Assembly (NCBI GenBank): GCA_963662525.1
Contig: OY759717.1
Location: 992,001-1,056,000, forward strand
Reading direction: 5' to 3'
Origin: CAZSDU01 sp963662525
Lineage (GTDB): Bacteria > Bacteroidota > Bacteroidia > Bacteroidales > FEN-979
DNA: 64,000 bases
Shown in pieces: positions 17,829 through 27,327 of the stretch (positions are counted from its first letter, which is position 1; the number at the start of each line of letters is the position of its first letter). Both the position numbers and the translations under genes were made by a program. The notes under the pieces were generated by a model. It saw only the letters and a list, made by a program, of their open reading frames with translations. It was not told where the DNA came from and ran no database searches.

Positions 17829-19945
17829 TGAAAATCAGGACGAAAATACTAGTCAGCCTCATTGCAACTGCCATCGTCATCATCATTGCTTTCCTTGTTT
17901 TTCTGATCATCAAAGCCAATCGTGATCGTTTGCTGCTGATATCCAACCAGCAGCAACAGAATCTGGCTATTAATGCTGCCATGCTTCTGCATGAAAGGTA
18001 TATGGTTAACCTGGCCAACGATTATTCGGTCTGGGATGAAATGGCTGCCTTCTCTAAAACCGGAGATACCCTATGGAGTAACAGCAATATCAGGAATGTC
18101 CCTATCATCCATAACCTTGATGGTTTATGGGTGACAGATATTAACCGGAATTTTCTTTTAACTCTTCCAAGGCCTTTGATTAATATAGATGAACAAGGTT
18201 TTACAAAGCAATCATTTTTTGATTTTCTGATGAAGAGCCGAACTTGTCATTTTTTTGCTATCCACGATTCAAACATTTATGAATTTTCCGCTGGAACAAT
18301 TCATTCCTCTATGGATATCCAGAAACGCCAGGACCCGAGCGGTTTCCTGATACTTTGTCAGCAGATGGATTCATCTTACCTCAAAGAACTTGAGTCTCTT
18401 TCAGGATGCAAAATCGGTTTTACAAAAAACATATCCCTTCAGAATTCTCACAACAACGATGATTCTGAAATAATTTCCTTGATGCCAATTTACACCTGGG
18501 ATCACGTTTTACTTGGCTACCTTAAATTCTCCCATGAGCATGAATTACTGAGATCCTATTTCAGGATAACCAGTCTCACCAGCTACGCTTATTTATTCCT
18601 ATCCTTACTGCTTCTTGCATTGATGTGTACTGCTTTATATTTCTGGATCAACAAACCCATGACAAAAGTAGCGGAAAGCCTGTCATTGGAAAGTTCTGAA
18701 CCAATTGACATCCTGCTGAATAAGAAGAATGAATTCGGTGAAGTGGCCACCATGATTGAAAGGTTTTTTATCCAGAAGAAGGTTTTGGCAGAAATCATCC
18801 ATGAAAAAGATGTAGCTCTGTCATCGCTCTCGGAGGCAGAAGCCAAGAACCGGGCCTTACTTGATGCAATCCCTGACCTGCTGATAAAAATTAACCTGTT
18901 TGGAATTATTACCGATTTTCATATCGGTCATCAGGAACATTTGCCTTTCCCTGATGAAAACCAACTGATGGGAAAAAACCTGGAAGAAATACTTCCCCCT
19001 TCAGTAAGACCTCTGATCGGGGATGCAATAAAAGAAATTAACCTAAGCAGGAAACCCCAGTCATTGGTATTTCAGATGCCATTTTTTAAAAGCAGTCTGA
19101 AGTTTTTCGAAGCCACACTTACATTAACTGCCCTCGGAGATTATCTGGTTGTAATGAGAAACATTACACCTCAGAAGGAAGCAGAGATAGCGCTCCATCG
19201 CATGCTTGAAAAAGAGGCAGAATTGAATAGCCTTAAAACACAGTTTATCACTACGGTCTCCCATGAATTCCGCACTCCGCTTTCGGCCATCTCAAGCAAT
19301 ATACAGCTTTTCGAACTTTACGGGGAAAAATGGTCTGAGGATAAAAAAACAGAAGCATTTCAGCGAATTCAAAAAGCCATTCAGGAATTAATTACTCTCC
19401 TTAATGATTTGTCGGCCATTGCAAAAGACCAGAGCGGGAAATTAAGGATCAACCCCACCAACTTTGATCTTCCCGGGTTCTGCCAGGAATTGATTAAAGA
19501 TTCTTCCGGACTTTTTAAATCGTCCGTAAACGTTCAGATGGAATATGAAACAGAAGTCATCCAGGTTAAAATGGATAAAGATCTGCTCCGGCATATCTTT
19601 ATCAACCTGCTTTCAAATGCCATTAAATTCTCACCCGCTGATGAGATTGTTGTTTTCCAGATCAACGATGCAGGGGAAAATCACTTGAAATTTACCATCA
19701 GCGACAAGGGGGTTGGAATTCCCCCGGAGGAGCTGGAAAGTATTTATGAACCTTTCCACCGGGCTCATAATGTGGCTGCATACCCCGGCAGCGGGCTTGG
19801 TTTATCGATCGTCAAACGTTGTATTGATCTGCATCTGGGAACCCTGAATATCAAAAGCAAATTGGATCAAGGAACAATAGTAACGGTAATTTTACCTGCA
19901 TTTTTTCTCCAACCTGAAACCCATGAAAAAGATTCTGATTATTGA
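17828..19945 (+). CDS. Membrane sensor histidine kinase with CHASE4-like sensor and PAS domain
   Basis: A 705-residue protein. A first membrane helix (about residues 8-31) leads into an extracytoplasmic domain with NLANDYSVWDEM, which is characteristic of CHASE4 sensors. A second helix follows at about 245-272 (YLFLSLLLLALMCTALYFW), then a PAS domain near 340-450, HisKA with VSHEFRTPL (His479), and a HATPase with NLLSNAIKFSP, SDKGVGIP and GSGLGLSIVK. It is complete for autophosphorylation but has no receiver. Its 3' end overlaps the next gene by 23 bp; that gene starts with a receiver, so the two probably form one phosphorelay. Confidence 0.9.
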   Translation: MKIRTKILVSLIATAIVIIIAFLVFLIIKANRDRLLLISNQQQQNLAINAAMLLHERYMVNLANDYSVWDEMAAFSKTGDTLWSNSNIRNVPIIHNLDGLWVTDINRNFLLTLPRPLINIDEQGFTKQSFFDFLMKSRTCHFFAIHDSNIYEFSAGTIHSSMDIQKRQDPSGFLILCQQMDSSYLKELESLSGCKIGFTKNISLQNSHNNDDSEIISLMPIYTWDHVLLGYLKFSHEHELLRSYFRITSLTSYAYLFLSLLLLALMCTALYFWINKPMTKVAESLSLESSEPIDILLNKKNEFGEVATMIERFFIQKKVLAEIIHEKDVALSSLSEAEAKNRALLDAIPDLLIKINLFGIITDFHIGHQEHLPFPDENQLMGKNLEEILPPSVRPLIGDAIKEINLSRKPQSLVFQMPFFKSSLKFFEATLTLTALGDYLVVMRNITPQKEAEIALHRMLEKEAELNSLKTQFITTVSHEFRTPLSAISSNIQLFELYGEKWSEDKKTEAFQRIQKAIQELITLLNDLSAIAKDQSGKLRINPTNFDLPGFCQELIKDSSGLFKSSVNVQMEYETEVIQVKMDKDLLRHIFINLLSNAIKFSPADEIVVFQINDAGENHLKFTISDKGVGIPPEELESIYEPFHRAHNVAAYPGSGLGLSIVKRCIDLHLGTLNIKSKLDQGTIVTVILPAFFLQPETHEKDSDY

Positions 19946-22598
19946 GGATGATAAAATCCTGATGGAAACCGCTACTGAATTTCTGCACGAAGAGGGTTAC
20001 GAAGTATTAAGCGCCACAGACGGTGTAGAAGGCATTATACTCGCTAAGCGTTTGCAACCGGATCTTATTCTGTGCGACATTTATATGCCGGGAATTGATG
20101 GATACCAGGTGTTCATGAAACTTCAATCGGATATTGAAACTACCCGTATCCCGTTTATTTTCATGACCGCCAAAGCAGAAAAAGAGGATATCCGATATGG
20201 GATGTTGCTTGGCGCTGATGATTATATCACGAAACCCATCAATTTTATTGAATTAAAAAAAAGTATTCAGACACGGATTGAGAAATATGATAAAACCATC
20301 AAGAAGAGTGAGGCCAAATATCACGCGTTGTTCCAATTAGCCAGCGATGCCATCCTCATGATCAGACCAGACACCGGTGAAATCCTGGATGCCAATATCG
20401 CCTGTCTTGATATGCTGGGATATACTAAAGATGAAATACATGCACTGAACTTCGGCATGATTGCTGGAGATGAAATTTTTCAAACGGTTAAAAACTGGAG
20501 GGAAGGAAAAACACAGGAAAAGATTACCATGATCGATTCATTATGGCATCATCAAAGCGGTAATGATATACCTGTACAGGTTAGCGGTACACTTGTTGAA
20601 CTTGTGGAAGAAACTTTCCTCCTTATGATCGCAAGAAATATTACAGATCTGCTTTCCAAAGAAATAGCATTGCAGGAAAGTGAAGAGCGATACCGTAATC
20701 TTGTTGAAAACACAGGAGAAGGACTGGGCATTGTGGATATCAATGAATGTTTTACTTATGCCAATCCTGCTGCCTGCGATATTTTCGGACTTTCCCTGGA
20801 GAAGATGATCGGCTCCAGTCTTCAGATGTTTCTTGACGAACAATCTTTTTTAGAAATGAAACGCCAGACTGAAATCCGGAAACAAGGACAAAAAGGCATG
20901 TATGAGATAGAAGTTCATCGGCCTGATGGAACAAACCGGTGGATTATCATCACAGCTACACCCCAGCATGATATGAAAGGGAATTTTACCGGGACTTCAG
21001 GGATTTTCAGGGATATTACCCAAAGGAAAATGGCAGAAAACAAGCTGGAAGAAAGTGAAAAAAGGTTAAGTGAGATTGTTGACCTGACCAATGACTGGAT
21101 ATGGGAAATTGATGCTGCATGGCGATATACTTATGTCAGCCCCAGAGTTCAGCATATCCTTGGATATCTTCCTGAAGAAATGACGGGTAAGACGCCTTTC
21201 GACTTCATGATCCCTGAAGATATTATCAGCACCAAAGAAAATTTACGTTCCTTCGTTCATCAGCTCAAACCACTCACTGCCATCGAAAACCGGGCAAAGC
21301 ATAAAGATGGAAGAGTGGTTTACCTGGAGACCTCGGGAATCCCCGTGCTTGATGATAAAGGGACTTACCTTGGTTACCGGGGCGCTGACCGGGATATTAC
21401 CCTAAGAAAACTCTATGAAAAGGAGCTAATCGTATCCAAAGAAAAAGCAGAAGAGTCGGATCGCTTGAAATCCTCTATCCTGGCGAATATGAGCCATGAA
21501 CTAAGGACGCCGCTGAATGGCATTCTGGGCTTCGCGGAAATCCTAAAAGAAGAATTAAGGGATACGGAATATGAATCCATGGCTGAGAATATCCGGGGAT
21601 CAGGAAAACGTTTGATGACCACCTTGAATTCAATTATTACGCTATCCCAGCTGGAAGCAGGCAAGGTGAGCCTTTCCATGAAAGAAGTCGACCTCAGGGA
21701 AAGTGTGGAGTCAGTGATAAAATCCATGGAACCTATTGCCCTGGAGAAAAAGATCAGGATCGACACCGACAGAATGTTTTCAGGATTCATTCATACGGAT
21801 GATCATTTGTTAAAACAACTGATCCGGCAAATTCTTGATAACGCCATAAAATTCACTGATCATGGAGGAGTCAATGTTGAATACCGGCAAGTCAGTGAAT
21901 CCGGAGAAATGTGGGTAGTGATTAAAATTACGGATACAGGAATTGGCATTGAGAAAGATTATTATGACCTGATATTTCAGGAATTCAGGCAGGTCAGCGA
22001 AGGATTTGGCCGTCGTTACCAGGGCAGTGGCATTGGATTGACCATCTGCAAAAAAGTGATCGATTTGCTGGGAGGACAAATCACCTTAGAAAGCAACCCG
22101 GGCAAAGGTTCATCCTTTTCTATCTGGTTGCCGGATAAAAAAACCGATCAGGTTCAACCACTTCCCAGTCTCTCCCAGGGAAAAGAAACCCTCAATTCCA
22201 AAAAACAGAAAACCGAAAAAAACACCCTGCCCCTGGTTCTTCTTGTTGAAGACAATATTGTCAATAAAGATCTGACCGAATATTTCCTTAAGTCAAACTA
22301 CAGGGTTGACCATGCCGCGGATGGGGAAACTGCCCTCAGCATGGTGCAGACCAAAAAATATGACGCCTTACTGATGGACATCAACCTGGGTTTTGGAATG
22401 ACCGGGATAGAAGTCACCAGAGAAATCAGAAAATTTCCGGGGTATGAGCGGATTCCAATCATAGCCGTAACCGGTTATACACTGGAAGAAGATAAAGAAA
22501 ACTTACTGAAAACAGGATGCACACATTATATCGCAAAACCATTCGACCAAGCAGGGCTCCTTAAATTATTAGACCTCGCATTAAAGGAAAAAGTTTAA
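19923..22598 (+). CDS. Hybrid histidine kinase: REC-PAS-PAS-PAS-HisKA-HATPase-REC
   Basis: An 891-residue cytoplasmic protein with no membrane helix. Domains in order: receiver 1 (phosphoacceptor Asp52 in LILCDIYMPG), three PAS domains at roughly 130-250, 255-370 and 378-500, HisKA (MSHELRTPL, His525), HATPase (DNAIKFTD, DTGIGI, GSGIGLTICKK), and receiver 2 (Asp819 in LLMDINLG). The N-terminal receiver lets another kinase control it, most simply the CHASE4 kinase encoded just upstream. No DNA-binding output domain is present, so the final target is not visible here. Confidence 0.9.
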   Translation: MKKILIIEDDKILMETATEFLHEEGYEVLSATDGVEGIILAKRLQPDLILCDIYMPGIDGYQVFMKLQSDIETTRIPFIFMTAKAEKEDIRYGMLLGADDYITKPINFIELKKSIQTRIEKYDKTIKKSEAKYHALFQLASDAILMIRPDTGEILDANIACLDMLGYTKDEIHALNFGMIAGDEIFQTVKNWREGKTQEKITMIDSLWHHQSGNDIPVQVSGTLVELVEETFLLMIARNITDLLSKEIALQESEERYRNLVENTGEGLGIVDINECFTYANPAACDIFGLSLEKMIGSSLQMFLDEQSFLEMKRQTEIRKQGQKGMYEIEVHRPDGTNRWIIITATPQHDMKGNFTGTSGIFRDITQRKMAENKLEESEKRLSEIVDLTNDWIWEIDAAWRYTYVSPRVQHILGYLPEEMTGKTPFDFMIPEDIISTKENLRSFVHQLKPLTAIENRAKHKDGRVVYLETSGIPVLDDKGTYLGYRGADRDITLRKLYEKELIVSKEKAEESDRLKSSILANMSHELRTPLNGILGFAEILKEELRDTEYESMAENIRGSGKRLMTTLNSIITLSQLEAGKVSLSMKEVDLRESVESVIKSMEPIALEKKIRIDTDRMFSGFIHTDDHLLKQLIRQILDNAIKFTDHGGVNVEYRQVSESGEMWVVIKITDTGIGIEKDYYDLIFQEFRQVSEGFGRRYQGSGIGLTICKKVIDLLGGQITLESNPGKGSSFSIWLPDKKTDQVQPLPSLSQGKETLNSKKQKTEKNTLPLVLLVEDNIVNKDLTEYFLKSNYRVDHAADGETALSMVQTKKYDALLMDINLGFGMTGIEVTREIRKFPGYERIPIIAVTGYTLEEDKENLLKTGCTHYIAKPFDQAGLLKLLDLALKEKV

Positions 22599-22631
22599 TT
22601 TAACTTCTTTAACAATCTTTTACCGTTTCTT

Positions 22632-22663
22632 TTTGCCCAGGTTGATACAATATCTTACCTTTG
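22632..22663 (+). promoter_or_regulatory. Promoter TTTG-N20-TACCTTTG
   Basis: An exact match to the Bacteroidetes housekeeping consensus: -33 TTTG at 22632-22635, 20 bp spacer, -7 TACCTTTG at 22656-22663. It lies 37 bp before the ATG of the small secreted protein, so that gene is independently transcribed. Confidence 0.85.
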
Positions 22664-22699
22664 TTGCGTTATCAATTACAACCATTAAAAAACATAAAG

Positions 22700-22948
22700 A
22701 TGAAAAAGATAGTTTTGTTATTTTCTAGCGTTATATTATTTGCCGGTTTGACTTTTGCTCAGACTCCTCAAACTCAGGATAAAGCTGCCAAGCCTGCAAC
22801 AAAGACAGAATGTCCAAGCAAAGGAGCAAAAACCGGATGCGATAAGAAAGACATGAAAAATTGTGCCCATTCGAAAGAAGCAAAAAGCTGTTGCGCAAAG
22901 GATGCCAAGAAAGAAGGTCCTTCTACCGCCAAACCGGAAAAGAAGTAA
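22700..22948 (+). CDS. Small secreted Lys/Cys-rich protein
   Basis: From the ATG at 22700 (MKKIVLLFSSVILFAGLTFAQ is a clean signal peptide) the protein is 82 residues. The mature 60 residues are very rich in Lys, Ala and Thr and contain six Cys spread through TECPSKGAKTGCDK, KNCAHSKEAKSCCAK. This spacing could bind metal or form disulfides, but I recognise no family. It has its own promoter and a strong terminator. Confidence 0.75.
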   Translation: MKKIVLLFSSVILFAGLTFAQTPQTQDKAAKPATKTECPSKGAKTGCDKKDMKNCAHSKEAKSCCAKDAKKEGPSTAKPEKK

Positions 22949-22970
22949 TTTGAATTTTTAAAAGAAAAAG

Positions 22971-22998
22971 GGTAACCATCTTGGTTACCTTTTTTTTT
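22971..22998 (+). terminator. Rho-independent terminator after the small secreted protein
   Basis: Stem GGTAACC / GGTTACC with loop ATCTT, followed by eight T residues at 22990-22997. Confidence 0.9.
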
Positions 22999-23004
22999 GA
23001 TTTT

Positions 23005-23793
23005 TCAAGACACAGGCTTCCCGGGTAAGCGAAACACTACCGGCATTCTTACCATGACCCGTACGGGGCGACCACTGCGCTTACCGGGATCCCAGCGTGG
23101 CATTGCACGGGCAACACGTAAGGCTTCCTCATCACAACCTCCGCCTATTCCTTTAGTAATTTCGATATCAGACATGGATCCGTCTGCTTCAATTATAAAG
23201 ACAACCATCACCATGCCCTGTATCATTTTTTTTTGCGCCCCCTCAGGGTATTTAATATTTTTTCTAAGAAAATACAGCCTGGCTTCATCACCACCAGGAA
23301 ACCGCGGATAAACATCAATTACCGTGGCAAGTCCCGTATCATCTCCGGTTCCGGGTCCGAATCCGCTGCCACCGGGACCCTGAGGAACAGAATCCTGATT
23401 CTGAATTTCTTCCGGAGGTGCATCCGGAAGAGGCTTTTGTTCCAGGGGTTTTTGGTCCTCGGGTTTCAGTGAATCGCTAACTACAGGCACCTGATTAACC
23501 TCCTCCAAAGGTACCGACAATGCCTGGGCAAGTTTATTCAGGTCTTCTTCAGGGGGAGCCATCATGGTATAATAAGGCACTTCATAGATATAATCATCAT
23601 CCTGAAGCGGGATGGGGTCAAAATAATAAACAGCCAAAGGTGTCAGGGAAGCAATTGCGGCAAGCAGGATGGTAATGCAGAGGGCAATAAAAAGAAAAAG
23701 GGAATACTTTCTCCTCAAAACATAGGCCCCATAGGATTGATTTCTTCCTTTGAACGCCAGATCATTGAGACTTGGAATACGCTCCCGTTTCAT
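23005..23793 (-). CDS. TonB-family energy transducer-like protein
   Basis: A 262-residue protein with the Bacteroidetes TonB layout: a cytoplasmic N-terminus containing LAFKGRNQSYGAYVLRRKYS, one membrane helix (LFLFIALCITILLAAIASL), a Pro/Glu/Gln-rich periplasmic linker (residues about 90-150), and a C-terminal TonB domain with YPRFPGGDEARLYFLRKNIKYPEGAQ and GCDEEALRVARAMPRWDPGKRSGRPV. It would pass proton-motive energy to an outer-membrane receptor. No receptor gene is adjacent. It overlaps the S4-domain gene by 4 bp. Confidence 0.88.
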   Translation of the reverse strand: MKRERIPSLNDLAFKGRNQSYGAYVLRRKYSLFLFIALCITILLAAIASLTPLAVYYFDPIPLQDDDYIYEVPYYTMMAPPEEDLNKLAQALSVPLEEVNQVPVVSDSLKPEDQKPLEQKPLPDAPPEEIQNQDSVPQGPGGSGFGPGTGDDTGLATVIDVYPRFPGGDEARLYFLRKNIKYPEGAQKKMIQGMVMVVFIIEADGSMSDIEITKGIGGGCDEEALRVARAMPRWDPGKRSGRPVRVMVRMPVVFRLPGKPVS

Positions 23794-24176
23794 TGGTCAA
23801 GATAATTCTTCAGGTTTTCAATTTCTCTTCTCAGCCGCTTCGTTGGTCTGCCCAGTCCTCGCTCCCGGTATTCGAAATTCATGGCTTTCATCAATTTAAG
23901 CTTCTGCACTTCATCACCAGGTGTAAGGTCGGTCATGAAGTCGGGAACCAGTTTCGCCGATACCCTGTGTTCTGTCAGACCTGTAACTTTCAGTATCCGG
24001 TTGACAGGAGGGACATGTACCGAAATTTCCTCTCCGATTTTAACTTCCCTGGATGCCTTCACCGCTGTGCCCAGAATTTTTATCCTTCCGGCTTTACAGG
24101 CATCCGTTGCCTGGGTGCGCGTTTTATACACCCGTACTGCCCATAACCATTTATCGATCCGAATCCCTTCTTGCAT
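23790..24176 (-). CDS. S4-domain RNA-binding protein (Hsp15-like)
   Basis: The 128-residue protein opens with RIDKWLWAVRVYKTRTQATDACKAGRI, the S4 RNA-binding fold as in HslR/Hsp15, followed by a short basic tail (GRPTKRLRREIENLK). Hsp15 recycles stalled 50S subunits that carry nascent chains; whether this homologue does the same is inferred. It lies 3 bp after der on the same strand. Confidence 0.88.
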   Translation of the reverse strand: MQEGIRIDKWLWAVRVYKTRTQATDACKAGRIKILGTAVKASREVKIGEEISVHVPPVNRILKVTGLTEHRVSAKLVPDFMTDLTPGDEVQKLKLMKAMNFEYRERGLGRPTKRLRREIENLKNYLDQ

Positions 24177-24179
24177 AGG

Positions 24180-25499
24180 CTACTTCTGACGGAAATAAAT
24201 CTCCATGGGCGCTCCGTTAAAGTTAAATCGTTCCCTCAGTTTGTTTTCAAGAAAACGCTTATACGGTTCTTTTACGTATTGCGGATGGTTGCAAAAAAAC
24301 ACGAAACAAGGAAAAACCGTTGCCAACTGGGTTATATATTTTATTTTAACATATTTTCCTTTGCTTGCGGGAGGCGGCGTTGATTCAATAATCGGGAGCA
24401 AAACCTCATTTAATTCCGAAGTAGATATCCGTCGTGAACGGTTTTTATACACTTCAATGGCCGTCTCCATTGCTTTAAAAATACGTTGTTTATTGAGTAC
24501 CGAAACAAAAAGCACGGGTACATCCCTGAAAGGAGCAATCTGAGAAATGATGCGTTCCTCAAAATCCTTGTGGGTATTCGTTTGCTTTTCAACCAGATCC
24601 CACTTATTCACGAGAATGACCACCCCTTTATGATTTTTCTCAACCAGGGAGAAAATATTCAGATCCTGAGCCTCAAACCCTCTTTCGGCATCCACCATCA
24701 GCACACAAACATCACTTGATTCGATTGACCGGATGGCTCGCATCACCGAGTAAAATTCTATATCCTCCTTGACCTTGGCTTTTTTCCTTATCCCGGCAGT
24801 ATCCACCAGTATAAAATCCATTCCGAAATACTGATAATGTGAATGAATAGCATCACGTGTTGTACCTGGTATCTGAGTAACGATAGTCCGTTCTTTTCCC
24901 AGTAAAACGTTTACCAAGGAGGATTTCCCGGCATTCGGACGGCCAATGATGGCAATTTTCGGCAAGTCCATGGCAGGTTCAGTGCCAGGTTCCGTAACTT
25001 CGGGTAACAAAAAATCAATCACCATGGCATCCAGAAGTTCACCGGTCCCACTCCCGCTCATGGCGGAAATACCATATATTTCACCCAGTCCGAGCCGGTG
25101 AAACTCATGAATATCTTCTACCTGTTTATTGCTGTCGAGTTTATTCGCGACCAGGAAAACTTTTTTCTTTGACCGCCTGAGCAGTTTTGCGACATCTTCA
25201 TCCATGACTGTGACACCTTCCCTGATATCAACCATGAAGAGGATCACGTCCGACTCTTCAATGGCAAGGTTAACCTGCTTTTTGATTTCCGCTTCAAAAA
25301 TATCCCCAGAATTATCTACATATCCTCCGGTATCAATTACCGAGAATTCCTTCCCGTTCCAGTCTGATTTCCCATAATGCCGGTCACGGGTTACCCCGCT
25401 TTCCGGATCCACAATGGCATCTCGTTTTCCGCAAAGGCGATTGAATAAAGTCGATTTACCTACATTTGGACGACCCACTATGGCTACTATGTTTGACAT
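24180..25499 (-). CDS. der: Ribosome-assembly GTPase Der (EngA)
   Basis: A 439-residue protein with two GTPase domains in tandem, each with its own P-loop (VGRPNVGKST near residue 9, IGRPNAGKSS near 186), DTGGY/DTAGI switch II motifs and NKLD/NKWD specificity motifs, and a C-terminal KH-like domain. This arrangement is unique to Der. It matures the 50S ribosomal subunit. A tandem-repeat tract lies just upstream of its start. Confidence 0.97.
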   Translation of the reverse strand: MSNIVAIVGRPNVGKSTLFNRLCGKRDAIVDPESGVTRDRHYGKSDWNGKEFSVIDTGGYVDNSGDIFEAEIKKQVNLAIEESDVILFMVDIREGVTVMDEDVAKLLRRSKKKVFLVANKLDSNKQVEDIHEFHRLGLGEIYGISAMSGSGTGELLDAMVIDFLLPEVTEPGTEPAMDLPKIAIIGRPNAGKSSLVNVLLGKERTIVTQIPGTTRDAIHSHYQYFGMDFILVDTAGIRKKAKVKEDIEFYSVMRAIRSIESSDVCVLMVDAERGFEAQDLNIFSLVEKNHKGVVILVNKWDLVEKQTNTHKDFEERIISQIAPFRDVPVLFVSVLNKQRIFKAMETAIEVYKNRSRRISTSELNEVLLPIIESTPPPASKGKYVKIKYITQLATVFPCFVFFCNHPQYVKEPYKRFLENKLRERFNFNGAPMEIYFRQK

Positions 25500-25502
25500 G
25501 AT

Positions 25503-25588
25503 ATAAATGTGCTAATGTGCTGATGTGCTAATGTGTTAATGTGTTAATGTGCTAATGTGCTGATGTTACTTTGTTACTTTGTTACTCT
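25503..25588. repeat. Tandem-repeat tract between era and der
   Basis: About seven imperfect copies of the 9-mer ATGTGCTAA (variants with CTG or TTA in place of CTA), followed by three copies of an 8-mer TTACTTTG. The tract fills the region between the der start and the era stop, so it would lie in the leader or promoter of der. Confidence 0.85.
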
Positions 25589-25597
25589 GTCCCCTTA

Positions 25598-26482
25598 TCA
25601 CTTTTCCATTGAATATCCAAATCTTTTCAGCGCCCGTTCGTCTTCTCTCCAGTCTTTGGCTACTTTGATATGAAGTTCCAGGAAAACATGTTTCCCCAGG
25701 AATATCTCAATGTCTTTACGGGCGTCGGTTCCCAGTTTCTTGATGGCAGAACCCTGATGGCCCAGTAAAATTCCCTTCTGTGATTCCCTGGCCACATATA
25801 TTGTTGCTGCAATGCGTGTCAGGGCAGGCTCTTCCTTAAATTCAGTGATGGCAATTTCAGTGCAATAGGGAACTTCCTGGGAAAAATTCAGAAGAATTTT
25901 TTCGCGGATGATCTCACTGATAAAAAAACGTTCAGAACGATCTGTCAATTCATCTTTGGAGAAATAAGCGGGTGATTCAGGCAGGTGAAACAATATGGCT
26001 TTCATCACCTGATCGATATTCATGCCATGGAGGGCTGAAACCGGAAAGACTTCCGATTGGGGGAGCAGGGTTTTCCATTTTAATACTTCTGATTCCAGGA
26101 TCTCCATATTGCCCAGGTCAACTTTATTGATGACCACGACTACCGGTTTTTGAATCTCCTTGATTTTATTCAGTATCTCTTCATGTTCAAAGTTCTGCTT
26201 GATTTCAGTAACCAGTAAAATGATATCCGCGTCATCCAGGGATGAAAATACAGCCGACATCATGGCCTGGTGAAGTTTATAATGCGGCTTGATGATCCCC
26301 GGTGTATCGGAATAGATTACCTGGAAATCTTCACCGTTCACAATACCCATGATGCGGTGGCGGGTTGTCTGGGCTTTATGGGTGATGATGGAAAGCTTTT
26401 CTCCCACCAAGGCATTCATCAAGGTTGATTTCCCGACGTTGGGATACCCGATGATAGCGACGAAACCTGATTTATGTGGCAT
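25598..26482 (-). CDS. era: GTPase Era
   Basis: From the ATG at 26482 (MPHKSGFVAIIGYPNVGKST) the protein is 294 residues, the usual Era length. It has the P-loop, DTPGI, NKVD, and a C-terminal KH domain with ILLGHQGSAIKKLGTDARKDIE. It binds the 3' end of 16S rRNA during 30S assembly. Upstream in-frame starts exist (to 26593) but add no homologous sequence. Confidence 0.96.
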   Translation of the reverse strand: MPHKSGFVAIIGYPNVGKSTLMNALVGEKLSIITHKAQTTRHRIMGIVNGEDFQVIYSDTPGIIKPHYKLHQAMMSAVFSSLDDADIILLVTEIKQNFEHEEILNKIKEIQKPVVVVINKVDLGNMEILESEVLKWKTLLPQSEVFPVSALHGMNIDQVMKAILFHLPESPAYFSKDELTDRSERFFISEIIREKILLNFSQEVPYCTEIAITEFKEEPALTRIAATIYVARESQKGILLGHQGSAIKKLGTDARKDIEIFLGKHVFLELHIKVAKDWREDERALKRFGYSMEK

Positions 26483-26617
26483 GGTGATGTATTTAACCAT
26501 AAACGAACAGCAGGGAAGCATTCTGAAAACAAAGCTGTTCCACGGCAAAGGTAGGTAAAAAAATCGGCTTGGTAGCAGGGAACAAATTGCCACCCGGGGT
26601 GAATGAATTTCAGAAAA

Positions 26618-27031
26618 TCATTCCGGGTGTTTTGTCCGGATCAGGTAAATATGAAGGCTTACCGCCAGGGTGATCCCGCTGATTAAGACTTTCAGCCAGA
26701 GATAAGGAATAAAGAAAATCAGTGAAACAAGGGTGGAGGCCCATAGAAACCCTATGGACAGCATTTTAACCCTGAGCGGAATCCCTTTCCCGGCTTTGTA
26801 ATCCCTTAGATAATGCCCAAAATAAGGATTGTTCATGATCATGGTATAGAAGCGTACTGAACTCCGGTAGAAACAAGCAGCTGCCGCTATAAGGAAAGGG
26901 GTTGTCGGCAGTAATGGAAGGATGGCTCCTAAAATGGCAAGAAAAGTAAAAAAGAAGCCACATGCGATTAAAACATTCCGGATTATTTTGTTTTTAACAA
27001 CCCTCGGGGCTTTATCGTCTTCCTGTTTCAA
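26618..27031 (-). CDS. YbaN-type (DUF454) inner-membrane protein
   Basis: A 137-residue protein with two or three membrane spans (VLIACGFFFTFLAILGAILPLLPTTPFLIAAAACF and two C-terminal segments) and the family motif LPLLPTTPFLIAAAACFYRSS. The soluble link YFGHYLRDYKAGKGIP is also typical. Function of the family is not known. Confidence 0.88.
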   Translation of the reverse strand: MKQEDDKAPRVVKNKIIRNVLIACGFFFTFLAILGAILPLLPTTPFLIAAAACFYRSSVRFYTMIMNNPYFGHYLRDYKAGKGIPLRVKMLSIGFLWASTLVSLIFFIPYLWLKVLISGITLAVSLHIYLIRTKHPE

Positions 27032-27048
27032 GAAAAATACTATTTGTG

Positions 27049-27080
27049 TTTGGATAAAAAGAATATAACAACTATCTTTG
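27049..27080 (+). promoter_or_regulatory. Promoter of the initiator tRNA gene, TTTG-N20-TATCTTTG
   Basis: A textbook sigma-ABfr promoter: -33 TTTG at 27049-27052, 20 bp spacer, -7 TATCTTTG at 27073-27080, then about 40 bp of leader before the mature tRNA. Confidence 0.9.
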
Positions 27081-27120
27081 CCGCTGAAACGCAGATATAC
27101 AAAGATATATAAAAATATAC

Positions 27121-27210
<90 letters not shown>

Positions 27211-27327
27211 TTTCTGACGCGGTTTTGCGGACTTCGTCAAACGATTTTGAGACAAATTGAGACAAGGGATTTCGACAGAGTTCTTCCTGAATTGATGCCG
27301 GTGTTGAAAAATTTAACACTAAAAAGG

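Noticed and set aside
25503..25588. Tandem repeats that might be a CRISPR array
   Set aside because: Units are 8-9 bp, contiguous and have no spacers; no cas genes are nearby.
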